Shown here piece by piece: positions 17,228 through 26,871 of a stretch of 64,000 nucleotides of DNA. The position numbers were made by a program, and so were the translations under genes. Numbering within the stretch: the first letter of the stretch is position 1; each line of letters opens with the position of its first letter. The DNA comes from Mangrovivirga halotolerans (lineage in GTDB: Bacteria; Bacteroidota; Bacteroidia; Cytophagales; Cyclobacteriaceae). The stretch lies in contig NZ_JAPFQN010000009.1 in assembly GCF_026241165.1 (NCBI RefSeq), forward strand, positions 124,001-188,000, given 5' to 3'. Below the pieces are notes generated by a model. The model had not been told where the DNA came from and ran no database searches. It saw only the letters and a program-made list of their open reading frames with translations.

Positions 17228-18391
17228 ATGACAAAATTATTTTTTTCTGTAATGCTATTCATGACCGTAGGTTTGATATATGGTCAGAAACAAAATGAAA
17301 CCTTAAGCCAGATTTTACAACGGTTAGATACGATTAAAACAGCCACTTATTTAAGCAAATCTTCAAGAAGTGCCCCAGGTGATACAACTGTTTTCCATAC
17401 TACTGAGAAATTTGTATCAATGTTTATAAATCCAAAAGATACCATCTTAGGAGCGGCTTTTACACGATCTTCTATTGATGACCACAATCAGTATGAGTAT
17501 TGCTATGATGGAAATTATGGGGTAGAATTTGATTGGGAAAACAGGGTGGTAAAGATTGATACTTTTACTTCAAGATATGGAAGACCAATTGCTCCATTTT
17601 TCGTAAAAATAAAATCATTGATTCAGTATACTCAAGACAATATTGATAGTGCTGAAGTAAAATATACTGAGTATAAAGATTCCATTCAAATAGATATTTC
17701 TTTTAAGGATAAGATAGTTGAATTTATAAGCCTGCAGCCATTTGTAAAACAATTTGACGGGAAAAAATCAAGGTATGTTATAGTGGTAGATAAAAACTTC
17801 CTGCCATACAAATTTGTGAGAAAAATGCCCCATCAGACAAGTTGGGAAACTTGTAAGGATATAAACATATCAAAGCACATTGATTTTGAATTCAGTTCAA
17901 TGCAACAGATTTCTGCTGATTTTAAAATAAAGGGTAGAGAATTCAGAAAGGATAAGACATATGATCTTGAGAATACAAAAGCACCATCCTGGAAGCTCAA
18001 AGAAATTCACGGGGATAGCATTTCATTAGATGAGATAAAACAAAAAATAGTATTAATTCAATTTACAGGAATTGGTTGTGGACCTTGCCATAAATCTATT
18101 CCATTTCTAAAAAAATTAGCAGACGAATATAAAGACAAAAACTTTGAACTGGTTTCTGTTGAAACCTGGAGTGATAATGTTTCCGGAATTGGTCGGTATA
18201 AGGATAGAAACGAACTTAATTACAGATTTTTGGTATCCAACAAGAAGACCAGTGAACAATATAAGATTCAAGGAGTACCTGTTTTTTTCATTCTTGATGA
18301 AGACAGAGTGATTAAAAAAGTAGTAATTGGATATACAACGGAAAAGACAGATAAAGAAATTACAAGAATAATTGAGGAATTGCTGTTATAG
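17228..18391 (+). CDS. TlpA/ResA-type thioredoxin-fold protein
   Basis: 387 aa. Signal peptide 1-19 (cleavage after YG). A beta-rich N-terminal domain of about 230 residues, common in Bacteroidota TlpA-like proteins, is followed by a thioredoxin-fold domain (about 250-387) with the redox motif C284-G-P-C287 and the cis-Pro region GVPVFFIL. Probably a periplasmic thiol-disulfide reductant; substrate unknown. Stands alone. Confidence 0.85.
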   Translation: MTKLFFSVMLFMTVGLIYGQKQNETLSQILQRLDTIKTATYLSKSSRSAPGDTTVFHTTEKFVSMFINPKDTILGAAFTRSSIDDHNQYEYCYDGNYGVEFDWENRVVKIDTFTSRYGRPIAPFFVKIKSLIQYTQDNIDSAEVKYTEYKDSIQIDISFKDKIVEFISLQPFVKQFDGKKSRYVIVVDKNFLPYKFVRKMPHQTSWETCKDINISKHIDFEFSSMQQISADFKIKGREFRKDKTYDLENTKAPSWKLKEIHGDSISLDEIKQKIVLIQFTGIGCGPCHKSIPFLKKLADEYKDKNFELVSVETWSDNVSGIGRYKDRNELNYRFLVSNKKTSEQYKIQGVPVFFILDEDRVIKKVVIGYTTEKTDKEITRIIEELLL

Positions 18392-18544
18392 TATATGTAC
18401 TTGTAATTTGCGATACCTAAAGATATATGTTTTTGTTCTGGGTATGCTTAGATCGGGATAATTAAAAATTAATAAAATATGAATTTTGAACTCATTTCAT
18501 TTTTAACAGTAGATTTATTAAGTTGAAAGAAAATGCCCAATAAA

Positions 18545-19225
18545 ATGAAACATCTTATAACAGCAATTCTTATATCAGGATTATTGTTTTCCTGTAATTC
18601 ATCAAGTGAATCGGAGACTGAAACAGAAGACACCACTTCTGTAGATATGGTGTCAGAGAAATTAACATCTGATACCGACAAACAATTTAAGCCCATCGAA
18701 ACGGAAGAAGCTCTAATAGCAACCTCATTAATGGCTGCACCTAAAGATAGTCGTTCAGGATGTAAGGTGATAGGTTATAATATGGAGGGTGAATTTGTGA
18801 CTTTCAGAGAAGGAGAAAATGAGTTTATTGTACTAGCAGATAATCCCAATAAAGAAGGCTTCAATGCAGCCTGTTATCACAAAGACCTGGAGCCTTTCAT
18901 GGCAAGAGGAAGAGAATTAAGGGCAGAAGGAAAGACCAGGGATGAAATTTTTGAAATCCGTGGTGAAGAAATGGAATCAGGTAAACTTAAAATAACTCCC
19001 GGATTAACTCTGCATATATATTACGGTCCTAATGAAACGTATAATCCTGAAACATACGAAGTAGAGGATGCGCGACTTCGCTATGTAGTATATATGCCTT
19101 ATGCTACACAAGAATCTACCGGATTACCTAAATCACCATCAGCACCTAATCATCCATGGATAATGGAGCCGGGAACTCATAGAGCACATATTATGATATC
19201 GCCTTTATCGAAGGATGATAAATAG
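18545..19225 (+). CDS. Lipoprotein of unknown function
   Basis: Read from the ATG at 18545, because MKHLITAILISGLLFSC then gives a proper lipoprotein signal (Cys17); an in-frame ATG exists at 18533. The mature part has an acidic Ser/Glu/Thr linker, then a compact domain with CKVIGYN, a repeated Cys (NAACYHKDL), and IYYGPNETYNPETYEVEDARLRYVVYMPYAT. No family recognised. The DUF2071 gene follows 29 nt later. Confidence 0.65.
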   Translation: MKHLITAILISGLLFSCNSSSESETETEDTTSVDMVSEKLTSDTDKQFKPIETEEALIATSLMAAPKDSRSGCKVIGYNMEGEFVTFREGENEFIVLADNPNKEGFNAACYHKDLEPFMARGRELRAEGKTRDEIFEIRGEEMESGKLKITPGLTLHIYYGPNETYNPETYEVEDARLRYVVYMPYATQESTGLPKSPSAPNHPWIMEPGTHRAHIMISPLSKDDK

Positions 19226-19254
19226 TATAGGAGGATTTTAATTAAAGTTTGACA

Positions 19255-19986
19255 ATGCATATCCCAACAATATCTGGTAAGATTGAAAGACGGATTTTAA
19301 TAAACTATCAGGTTGATAAAGATGTATTGTCAGACTTTTTACCTGAGCCTTTTAAACCAAAGCTTGTCAATGGTAAAGGAATAGCCGGGATCTGTTTGAT
19401 CAGACTTAAGGAAATCAGGCCAAAAGGACTTCCAAAGCAAATTGGAATCTCATCGGAAAACGGAGCTCATCGAATTGCGGTCCAGTGGACTGAAAATGGT
19501 AAACAGAAAGAAGGAGTTTATATTCCCAGACGAGATACATCTTCCAAACTAAATTCAATGGCTGGTGGAACCATATTTCCCGGGATACACCATTTGGCTG
19601 ACTTCAAAGTGAATGAATCTAATGGGATTTATGAAGTTTCATTTGTAAGTAATGATAAAACTTCAATATCAATTCGGGCTAAAGAAACAAATGCCTGGAA
19701 TGAAGAAAGCGTCTTTGATAATTTAGAATGCGTGTCAGATTTTTTTGAGAAGGGAGCTGTGGGGTTTTCACCTGAAAGAGATAACAATAGTTTCGATGGC
19801 CTAAAGCTGAAAGCCATTAATTGGAAGGTGACTCCATTGGAAGTGGAAGAAGTCAAATCAAGCTTTTTTCAGAATCTGGATATATTTCCCGAAGGTTCAG
19901 TGAAGTTCGACAATGCCTTATTAATGAAAGATATTGAACACGAATGGATCGGGCTGGATAAAATTAAGACCCATAATAGCTTTTAA
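19255..19986 (+). CDS. DUF2071 (acetoacetate decarboxylase-like fold) protein
   Basis: 243 aa from the ATG at 19255 (a TTG two codons earlier keeps the frame open). The opening block ISGKIERRILINYQVDKDVL, then LPEPFKPKLVNGKGIAGICLIRL and GAHRIAVQW...GVYIPRRDTSS, is characteristic of DUF2071 proteins, which share the acetoacetate-decarboxylase fold. Catalytic role unknown. An AGGAGG at 19229-19234 is too far upstream to serve as a ribosome-binding site. Confidence 0.8.
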   Translation: MHIPTISGKIERRILINYQVDKDVLSDFLPEPFKPKLVNGKGIAGICLIRLKEIRPKGLPKQIGISSENGAHRIAVQWTENGKQKEGVYIPRRDTSSKLNSMAGGTIFPGIHHLADFKVNESNGIYEVSFVSNDKTSISIRAKETNAWNEESVFDNLECVSDFFEKGAVGFSPERDNNSFDGLKLKAINWKVTPLEVEEVKSSFFQNLDIFPEGSVKFDNALLMKDIEHEWIGLDKIKTHNSF

Positions 19987-20273
19987 TGGGTAAGTTTGGT
20001 ATTAAAACTCCTTGAACTATTTTTCAACCTCAAACGGTAATAATATTAAAAAAAATAAGACTATTCGTTGAATTAATTTGTCCCTGGAAACCTTCTCATT
20101 AAAGAAATATTTATTATTTAAACCATAGCTTTTTGAGTTGAAATAATATATTTTTGACTTATAACGTGCCTTATGAAGTGCTTTCATGGGCTTTATTATT
20201 CAACCAAAACATCTGGCGACGAAGGTATATTTTAATATTGGATATGCTTTTGTCATTATAAACACTATTAACT

Positions 20274-20861
20274 ATGAGTAAAAAAATCACCTCAATTTTT
20301 CTGATCTATTTTTTGCAATTTATTATAACCTCTTGTTGTAATTGTGATCCGGTTTTAACGTATGAAAAGACTTATAATGGGGTAGAAATTAAATCCTGGG
20401 ATACATCGGGATTCAGACCTGTTTCTTCTGCAGATACAGTCTATAAAAATTCTTTTGGTATAACTGTTGAGACAATTTTTGATTTAAATGAGGTAGCCTA
20501 TAACCAACCTGCATTCGATCTGAGTTCGTTTGGTTATTCATCTGCATATGCAACATCTTGTGATTGTCTGCCTCATAAATATATTGATACTGATCCTATT
20601 ATACTGATAGTCATCCAGGTGACAGATACCGAAACTCAGGAAACGATCAATGTTACCAATAATTTTACTATTCCGGGTTACGGAGGAGAATCTTTATCTA
20701 TTAATGACCTGTTTGAACAGAACCCTATGATGCTAGAAGCTTTTCAAGCAGATATGACTAAAATAGATAATATTCCTGATAAAGCTATTTTTACAGTTAA
20801 ATACTATCTTGAGTCTGGCGCTGAACTCGTTGATCAAACTCAGGAAATAATATTTCAATAA
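20274..20861 (+). CDS. Lipoprotein of unknown function (Cys-rich start)
   Basis: 195 aa. The signal ends at a Cys within ITSCCNCDP (about 20-23). The mature domain is beta-rich, with YATSCDCLP in the middle and a closing VKYYLESGAELVDQTQEI. It recalls Bacteroidota DUF5034-like lipoproteins, but the match is from memory and weak. Followed by a strong terminator at 20971. Confidence 0.6.
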   Translation: MSKKITSIFLIYFLQFIITSCCNCDPVLTYEKTYNGVEIKSWDTSGFRPVSSADTVYKNSFGITVETIFDLNEVAYNQPAFDLSSFGYSSAYATSCDCLPHKYIDTDPIILIVIQVTDTETQETINVTNNFTIPGYGGESLSINDLFEQNPMMLEAFQADMTKIDNIPDKAIFTVKYYLESGAELVDQTQEIIFQ

Positions 20862-20970
20862 ATCCTGAATCACTGCTGACATGTATTTACTAAAAGGTAC
20901 TAAGTCAGGCTAACGTTGAACATTTGACATCGGGATACATCCTAAAGAGTACAATCTTAAAGAAAAATAA

Positions 20971-20998
20971 AAAGCTGCCCGTCCAGGCAGCTTTTTTT
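20971..20998. terminator. Rho-independent terminator
   Basis: AAAGCTGCC pairs with GGCAGCTTT around a short loop and runs into seven T on the plus strand, with A on the other side, so it can serve both the plus gene ending at 20861 and the minus gene ending at 21047. Confidence 0.88.
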
Positions 20999-21046
20999 AT
21001 CTATCGAAATAAATAAAGATTATCTTTATCTATTTATAAATCATTT

Positions 21047-22096
21047 TTATTGAGCGCACTCAAGATTGGGTTTTGGTTTTGACCAGCTTTCAGCTTGATT
21101 TGCAAAATTAGTACATGAAGTTACCTGACTAACATCCCAGGATGATAAATCCTGATTGAATTTTATTGCATCCTGAAACATCAATACCATATTTTCTACT
21201 TTACCTACATTCCATGATGATAGATCCTGATCAAAAGATTTTGCATTTTCGAACATAGCATTCATTGTAGTTACATTACTCACGTCCCAATTTGACAGAT
21301 CTTGATTGAAAGATTCTGCTCCATCAAACATTCCTTTCATACTAGTTACATTGCTTACATCCCAGGATGATATATCTGAGTTAAATGTAGAATTACTAAG
21401 GAATAAGTCTTCCATACTAGTGACTTTCGTTGTAATAACCTTAGTCATATCTTCGGAATAATATGTCATCGATTTTAATCTCGAGTTATCAACGATCTCA
21501 TACATCTCGCCATTGTATGGATATTTTAATCCAATCTTAGCTTCTTGCTCACAATATAGTGTAACGCCATTTTCTGCTAATTTGATTATTCCATTACCAT
21601 CAATAAATTGAGCTTTAATATTCATGTTTCGATTGATAGTAACTGATAGCGGGTTTTCAATTGTGTTAACATCTCCAGACCACCCATGAAATATATAACC
21701 TTCTTCAGGAGTTGCGGTTATCTCAACTTTTTCACCAAATGTAACCTCTTTGGTTGATAAAGAAACTGATCCTGGTCCATTTACCTCTGCAGTAAAAGTA
21801 TAAGTGGATTTTGTGAAATTAGCTGTGATATTAAGATCCTTATCCATTGTTAAAACCAAAGGGTTGTCACTTGAGTTGATGTCACCCGTCCAGCCGGTGA
21901 ATTCAGACCCTAATTCAGGGGTTGCCGTCACCTCGATTGTTTCACCTGACTTAACTTTTTTTGAATTAGGATTTACACTTCCAGATCCCTCAGCTTGTGT
22001 TGTTAATGTGTAAGAAATAATAGCTGCTTCTTCATCTTTACAGCTCGATACACCCAGTATTAGGGCAAATAAAAAAAAGTAATACTTGTTCATCAA
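21047..22096 (-). CDS. BspA-like (DUF285) surface lipoprotein with two InlB-B-type repeats
   Basis: 349 aa. Lipoprotein signal MMNKYYFFLFALILGVSSC (Cys19). Two divergent InlB B-type repeats (about 28-95 and 97-165) share GSGSVNPNSKKVKSGE / GPGSVSLSTKEVTFGE and EFTGWTGD / IFHGWSGD. The C-terminal half is DUF285 repeats with recurring SWDVSNVTSMKGMF...FNQDLSNWDVSNVTTM units (about four). Such proteins are anchored on the cell surface and may bind other molecules. Minus strand, flanked by the terminator at 20971. Confidence 0.85.
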   Translation of the reverse strand: MMNKYYFFLFALILGVSSCKDEEAAIISYTLTTQAEGSGSVNPNSKKVKSGETIEVTATPELGSEFTGWTGDINSSDNPLVLTMDKDLNITANFTKSTYTFTAEVNGPGSVSLSTKEVTFGEKVEITATPEEGYIFHGWSGDVNTIENPLSVTINRNMNIKAQFIDGNGIIKLAENGVTLYCEQEAKIGLKYPYNGEMYEIVDNSRLKSMTYYSEDMTKVITTKVTSMEDLFLSNSTFNSDISSWDVSNVTSMKGMFDGAESFNQDLSNWDVSNVTTMNAMFENAKSFDQDLSSWNVGKVENMVLMFQDAIKFNQDLSSWDVSQVTSCTNFANQAESWSKPKPNLECAQ

Positions 22097-22582
22097 TGTG
22101 TTTGTTTTGATTTTTAATTATAGTTGACTTGGCAATAAGTACAGCTTTTTATATTTGGATTAAAAAACTGATTAATGCTCGATTACGATTAAAGCTTATT
22201 TTGTTTTAGTTGAAAACCCTTAAAAAAAATATTGACGGCAAATGTAATATTTAACCCGGAAATGAAAAATGTTTTTGAAGAATAATTGAAAATAAGATTT
22301 CCCCCTAAGATTTTACTATTCAGGTTTAATTTCAGTTTATGTTTTTATGCTTAAAAGTAAAACGCTACCAGACAACCCCAATTGTATTGAATTATAAAAG
22401 ATAACATTATGTGCGTAATAAAATTCCGGGTCTGTTATTCAGTTAAAATGAGAAACAAAGTACCTCTATAGTTAATGATGATCCTTATTTTATTGTTGTA
22501 CAGATTAAAAATAATCAACAACAATTTGTTTATAGTTATACCTTTTTATAGAATTGTTTTAGGTCACATCTATGAAATATAA
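22097..22582. other. AT-rich intergenic region
   Basis: 486 bp between divergent genes, strongly AT-rich. No RNA gene, repeat of the dispersed families or convincing promoter pair was found on inspection. Confidence 0.5.
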
Positions 22583-22966
22583 ATGAATATATTAGATACA
22601 TTCTTGCAAGTTCGTGAGAAAGACAGAAGCATTATTCAGATAATTGGTTGGTGGGAGGTAAGAAGGATTCTATACAACCTAATTGTATTAGTGTGTGGAG
22701 TTATTTCTCTGTTAATAATGTCAGTTCTTACAGATTTAGATGCAGGAGAGGAGCTGCAGGAGCCACTAGCAATAATTTCGTTCGCCATTCTTTGTAATTT
22801 GGGATATTCGTTGGGGTGGTTAACTGAGATATTTATGAAGAGAACTAAAACCTATGGGCCAAGAATGTTTAAAGCGGGACTGTATTTCACCTTGTTCTGG
22901 GTTTTTATTCCTGCAATTATGCATATTATTTTTTGGGTAGGGCGTGGCTTTGAAAAACTGAATTAA
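22583..22966 (+). CDS. Small membrane protein
   Basis: 127 aa with three hydrophobic segments (about 28-48, 62-80 and 98-120). The N-terminal block DRSIIQIIGWWEVRRILYNL is cytosolic-looking. No family recognised. It ends 7 nt before a methyltransferase gene, so probably co-transcribed. Confidence 0.6.
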   Translation: MNILDTFLQVREKDRSIIQIIGWWEVRRILYNLIVLVCGVISLLIMSVLTDLDAGEELQEPLAIISFAILCNLGYSLGWLTEIFMKRTKTYGPRMFKAGLYFTLFWVFIPAIMHIIFWVGRGFEKLN

Positions 22967-22973
22967 AATCAAA

Positions 22974-23603
22974 ATGAGTGTAGAAAAAGCATATAATTCC
23001 TGGGCTGCTCAATATGATGGCAATGAAAACAAAACTCGTGATCTGGATGCTATAGCAACTATTGAAACCTTATCGAAGTATCAGTTTAAAAATGTACTTG
23101 AACTTGGGTGTGGTACCGGAAAAAACACCCAATGGTTATTAACAAAGGCTGAACGAATAATCGGGCTTGATTTTTCTCAGGAAATGTTAAATAAAGCCCA
23201 AAAGAAAATAACCGGTAATAGAGTAGAATTTAAAAGAGCAGATCTCAACAAGAAATGGGAAATCGAAAATCAATTTGCAGACCTGGTCACTTCAAGTCTT
23301 ACGCTAGAGCATATTGAAGATTTGAATCACATTTTTGAACAGGCAAATAAGAAACTCGTTAAAAACGGGATATTTTTTATTAGTGAGTTACATCCATTTA
23401 AACAATACCTAGGAAGTAAAGCCAAATATACCACAGCAGAAGGAGTGGAGGAATTAGAAGTTTTCACTCATCACATTACTGAGTATACTAAGGGTGCATT
23501 GGCAAATGGCTTTGAACTGATAGAAATAAACGAATGGTTTGATGATGAAAACAAGAAAGAACTTCCAAGACTGATATCCTTTGTGTTTAAGAAGAAAAAG
23601 TGA
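22974..23603 (+). CDS. Class I SAM-dependent methyltransferase
   Basis: 209 aa. Motif I VLELGCGTGKNT (about 40-51), the acidic loop IIGLDFSQEML (63-73) and the post-motif DLVTSSLTLEHIEDL are plain. Small-molecule or metabolite methyltransferase; substrate unknown. Probably in an operon with the preceding membrane protein. Confidence 0.85.
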   Translation: MSVEKAYNSWAAQYDGNENKTRDLDAIATIETLSKYQFKNVLELGCGTGKNTQWLLTKAERIIGLDFSQEMLNKAQKKITGNRVEFKRADLNKKWEIENQFADLVTSSLTLEHIEDLNHIFEQANKKLVKNGIFFISELHPFKQYLGSKAKYTTAEGVEELEVFTHHITEYTKGALANGFELIEINEWFDDENKKELPRLISFVFKKKK

Positions 23604-23654
23604 TCAAAGTTTCCCTGGAATACAATTTTCTATTATTAGTATAAATAACAAATT

Positions 23655-23685
23655 TTTGTTTTTGAGCTGAAAACAGATATTTTTG
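23655..23685 (+). promoter_or_regulatory. Promoter with 19-bp spacer, related to the dispersed promoter block
   Basis: TTTG at 23655-23658 and TATTTTTG at 23678-23685 are separated by exactly 19 nt. The spacer TTTTTGAGCTGAAAACAGA resembles that of the repeated promoter blocks at 31641, 35753, 37692 and 42328. It would drive the TPR gene. Confidence 0.55.
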
Positions 23686-23857
23686 GCAAGCCATGTTTTG
23701 ACATCATTGAAAGTCATGGCCACAAGTCCTGGCAAGCATTACTTGTTCAGGGATTTTTAAGGGATTTATTAACAAGAAGTCCAACGATATTGAATAAAGT
23801 ATATGGGTAAACAAATGACTCATAATTAATCGTTGGATGTCACATAACCAAACAAAG

Positions 23858-24874
23858 ATGAAACATGTAATTATTTTTTTAGCCGCCGTGCTTTTTTTAT
23901 CACCGGAAGCTATTGCTCAATCAGATATTGAAAAATTTGTAAAGGAAGGAATTCAGTACCACGATAAAGGTGAGTACGAAAAGGCCATTGAAACCTATGA
24001 AAAGGCCTTAGAGCTAAACCCTGAATCTTCCCTGGTTAATTATGAAATTGCATTAAGCTATTTTGAAAAAGGAGATTATAAAGCAGCTCTGCAATATTCA
24101 GATGTAGTCCTTAAGCAAAACAAGGATCATATGCTTCCAGCTTATATTATAAAGGGCTCGGCCCTGGATATGCTGGGGAAAACTAAAGAGTCGATTAAGT
24201 TATTTAATAAGGCAATTAAAAAATCAGGAGAGCATTTTTTACTTTATTACAATTTGGGATTGAATTATTATAAAATAAATGAACTCGATAATGCTGAAGA
24301 AAATATCATCAAAGCTATAGAACTTAACCCAAGTCATTCGAGTAGCCATTTAATTTTAGCAAGTATTCATAATGAGAAAGGTAATACTATTCAAACCTTA
24401 CTGGCATCGCATTATTTTTTATTATTAGAACCTAATAGTCAAAGGTCACCGGAAGGGTATGCAATACTTCAAAAACGCTTCGGTGGAAATGTAACTAAGG
24501 ATGAGAATGAGGTGAAAACCATTAATATCATGCTTTCATCAAATGATGACAGTCAAATGGGAGCGGCAGAATTAATGGTTTCAATGCTTGAGGCATCTAA
24601 ATCATTAGATGAGAATAAGGGAAAGACAGATGACGAAATGTTTGTTCAAAATACTGAGAAATTTTTCAAAATACTGGGAGAGCTAAGAGAGAAAAAAAAT
24701 AAGGAGATCTGGTGGAACTTTTATACTCCATTATTTTATGAAATAGCAAAAAGTGAACACCTGGAGGCTTATTGCAAATACATCACACAGAGCGGTAATG
24801 AAAATTCAAAAAAATGGCTTTTAGAAAATCCGGATCAACTTAAAGCGTTTGGTGACTGGTTGAAAAAGAATTAA
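23858..24874 (+). CDS. Secreted TPR-repeat protein
   Basis: Read from ATG 23858, which puts the signal peptide MKHVIIFLAAVLFLSPEAIA at the N-terminus; an in-frame ATG lies at 23837. Residues after the signal form four or more TPR motifs (KGEYEKAIETYEKALELNPES, NELDNAEENIIKAIELNPS). The C-terminal third is not TPR-like and ends in QLKAFGDWLKK. Probably periplasmic scaffold; partner unknown. Confidence 0.75.
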   Translation: MKHVIIFLAAVLFLSPEAIAQSDIEKFVKEGIQYHDKGEYEKAIETYEKALELNPESSLVNYEIALSYFEKGDYKAALQYSDVVLKQNKDHMLPAYIIKGSALDMLGKTKESIKLFNKAIKKSGEHFLLYYNLGLNYYKINELDNAEENIIKAIELNPSHSSSHLILASIHNEKGNTIQTLLASHYFLLLEPNSQRSPEGYAILQKRFGGNVTKDENEVKTINIMLSSNDDSQMGAAELMVSMLEASKSLDENKGKTDDEMFVQNTEKFFKILGELREKKNKEIWWNFYTPLFYEIAKSEHLEAYCKYITQSGNENSKKWLLENPDQLKAFGDWLKKN

Positions 24875-24979
24875 TGGTATATTTAATAAGTTCTATTACA
24901 CTCGCCATTATCAATAAACATCTAATTTAAATTGATTGAAAGCATTTGTGCCTTCATCAGCAGATAAATTATTAAGAAA

Positions 24980-25585
24980 ATGAAAAGATTTGTATTTGTA
25001 ATAATTCTGGTCGTATTTTTTAGTTCCTGTTGTGATACAAACCAGGAGTGTTGTGGAGATCCGCCTGATCCTCAACTTACTCCGGAAGCAAAATCATGGT
25101 TAAGTATCTACCAGGGAAAAGATTATTTTGTCTATGAAAACACGAGCAATCAAAAAGATACTTTGTGGGTGGCTTTTGAAACCGATGTAGAATCTTGCGG
25201 TGGTGATGAGTGTGTAAATGGTTGTGAAATAGAAAGAGCTTTACTAAAAACATCCGAAGACTCTACATTAGCTTTTAGCATTGATGCCAGGCTTAATGAT
25301 TTAATAGCTATTAATGAAAGCCGATTCTCAGGGAATGATTCGACGTTGATTGCAGCTAGTTTGTATTTACAGAATGATTATGTTTCATCTTCTCCTGATT
25401 TTACAAACGTTGAATTGGTCACAGATTATTTATTTCAAAATGAAAAAGTGACAATATTAAAAGTAACATGTAAAAATGACGAAAGATGTGAAGGATTCAG
25501 AATGCAGTCAATGATCGTATCAAAGGAAATCGGGCTAATAGAATTTACTGATACAGAAGGAGAGAAGTGGATTATTGTAAAGTAA
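24980..25585 (+). CDS. Cys-rich lipoprotein of unknown function
   Basis: 201 aa. Lipoprotein signal MKRFVFVIILVVFFSSCC, followed by DTNQECCGDPPDPQ. Further Cys pairs (CGGDECVNGCE, CKNDERCEG) suggest disulfide bonding. No family recognised. It differs from the 20274 lipoprotein except for the Cys-rich start. Confidence 0.65.
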   Translation: MKRFVFVIILVVFFSSCCDTNQECCGDPPDPQLTPEAKSWLSIYQGKDYFVYENTSNQKDTLWVAFETDVESCGGDECVNGCEIERALLKTSEDSTLAFSIDARLNDLIAINESRFSGNDSTLIAASLYLQNDYVSSSPDFTNVELVTDYLFQNEKVTILKVTCKNDERCEGFRMQSMIVSKEIGLIEFTDTEGEKWIIVK

Positions 25586-25587
25586 AG

Positions 25588-25667
25588 GAGGGCTGCTTTT
25601 TCAGTAAAGAATTGTAAAGGCTATTAATAGGCACGCGTATTGCTTCGCTACGCTCGCCAGAGGAGTG
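25588..25667. repeat. BIME-like dispersed repeat, copy R1 (short)
   Basis: Contains GCTGCTTTTTCAGTAA at the left and GGCACGCGTATTGCTTCG...CGCCAGAGGAG at the right, the two conserved ends of a repeat family seen again at 35121, 36820, 37468, 39273 and 45648. The right end forms a CGCGTA...TACGC hairpin. The rest of the gap to 25867 shows nothing else. Confidence 0.75.
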
Positions 25668-25867
25668 AATACATTGTATATAAAATGGAGTATCAAATTA
25701 AGAACCCGGAACAGAAGAAATATATTATAAAAGTAAAATAAGTATCAGTCTAAGAAACCTGGTAGCTATTATAAATTATAATAATCATAACATAGTTTTA
25801 AAAACATCAAGACCTCACTTTAAATTACCCGGTTTAACTATTTTCAAAATCGAATGAAGTAATAACG

Positions 25868-26722
25868 ATGTATATAAACTCCCTCAAAAATATTTCATTC
25901 AAAAAAATCAATAGTGCTTTTCAATTGGCCTTTGCTGATTATGAAGTTCATTGGAACAGTGATGAACTTAAGGCCATGCTTTCCAGGAGAGGTTTTGATC
26001 CGGAGTTATCATTTGCCGTTTTTGAAGGTGAAGATATTGTTTCATTCATCCTCAACGGAACAGGATATTTCAACAATCAAAAGACAGTCTACGATACCGG
26101 TACCGGAACAGTGAAGGAATATCGTGGTAAGGGGTTTGTCTCTGAAATTTTGGAATATTCCCTGCCCTGGCTTAAAAAAAGAAACATCAGACAATATCTT
26201 CTTGAAGTTTTGCAACATAACCATAAGGCAATTTCGATATACAAGAATTTTGGATTCGAAATTACCAGGGAATTTAACTTCTTCAGACAAGCTGTAAAAA
26301 ACATAAATAATAAAGTTCATTACAGAAAACTTCCGGTTCAACTAATAAAAGTTGACCTGAACCCTATACTTTCTGCCACCAACTTTTGGGACTTCCACCC
26401 ATCATGGCAGAATAGTTTTGAGGCAATTGAAAGGCAAGAAAGTAACTTCAATATCACAGGTGCTTTTATCGAACAAACCTTGATCGGATATAGCGTCTCA
26501 GACCCTCATTCTGGTGATCTGATGCAGATCGCAGTAGATAAAAATCACAGAAGACAAGGAGTTGGATCATCATTATTGAATGAGTTCTTAAAGTACAATC
26601 ATCATAATACAGTAAAGATTATCAATGCCGATTCAGACTGTCTTTCAATGACTAAATTTTTAGAATCAAAGAATATAAATATCAGTGGAAAACAATTTGA
26701 GATGATGAAAAAATTGAACTGA
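25868..26722 (+). CDS. Tandem GNAT acetyltransferase
   Basis: 284 aa with two GNAT folds. Domain 1 (about 40-145) has the CoA loop EYRGKGFVSEILEY and the closing HNHKAISIYKNFGF. Domain 2 (about 190-280) has the CoA loop VDKNHRRQGVGSSLLNEF (about 218-235). Tandem GNATs usually have one active and one degenerate domain; the second has the better pyrophosphate loop. Substrate unknown. Confidence 0.8.
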   Translation: MYINSLKNISFKKINSAFQLAFADYEVHWNSDELKAMLSRRGFDPELSFAVFEGEDIVSFILNGTGYFNNQKTVYDTGTGTVKEYRGKGFVSEILEYSLPWLKKRNIRQYLLEVLQHNHKAISIYKNFGFEITREFNFFRQAVKNINNKVHYRKLPVQLIKVDLNPILSATNFWDFHPSWQNSFEAIERQESNFNITGAFIEQTLIGYSVSDPHSGDLMQIAVDKNHRRQGVGSSLLNEFLKYNHHNTVKIINADSDCLSMTKFLESKNINISGKQFEMMKKLN

Positions 26723-26871
26723 TAACACTATATCGGAAAAATACAGTGGGTATTAAAATTTTCCCTGAAACGGTAACCATCGATTATTACTCAGAAATTT
26801 CAATTTCAACTGTATATCCACTATACTTGATTAATAGCAACAGTCATTTACAGATATCTAATTCATCAATT

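Noticed and set aside
20126-20156. Sixth promoter block copy
   Set aside because: TATTTTTG and a TTTTTGAGTTGAAA spacer are present, but the -33 position reads TAGC and the flanks do not match.
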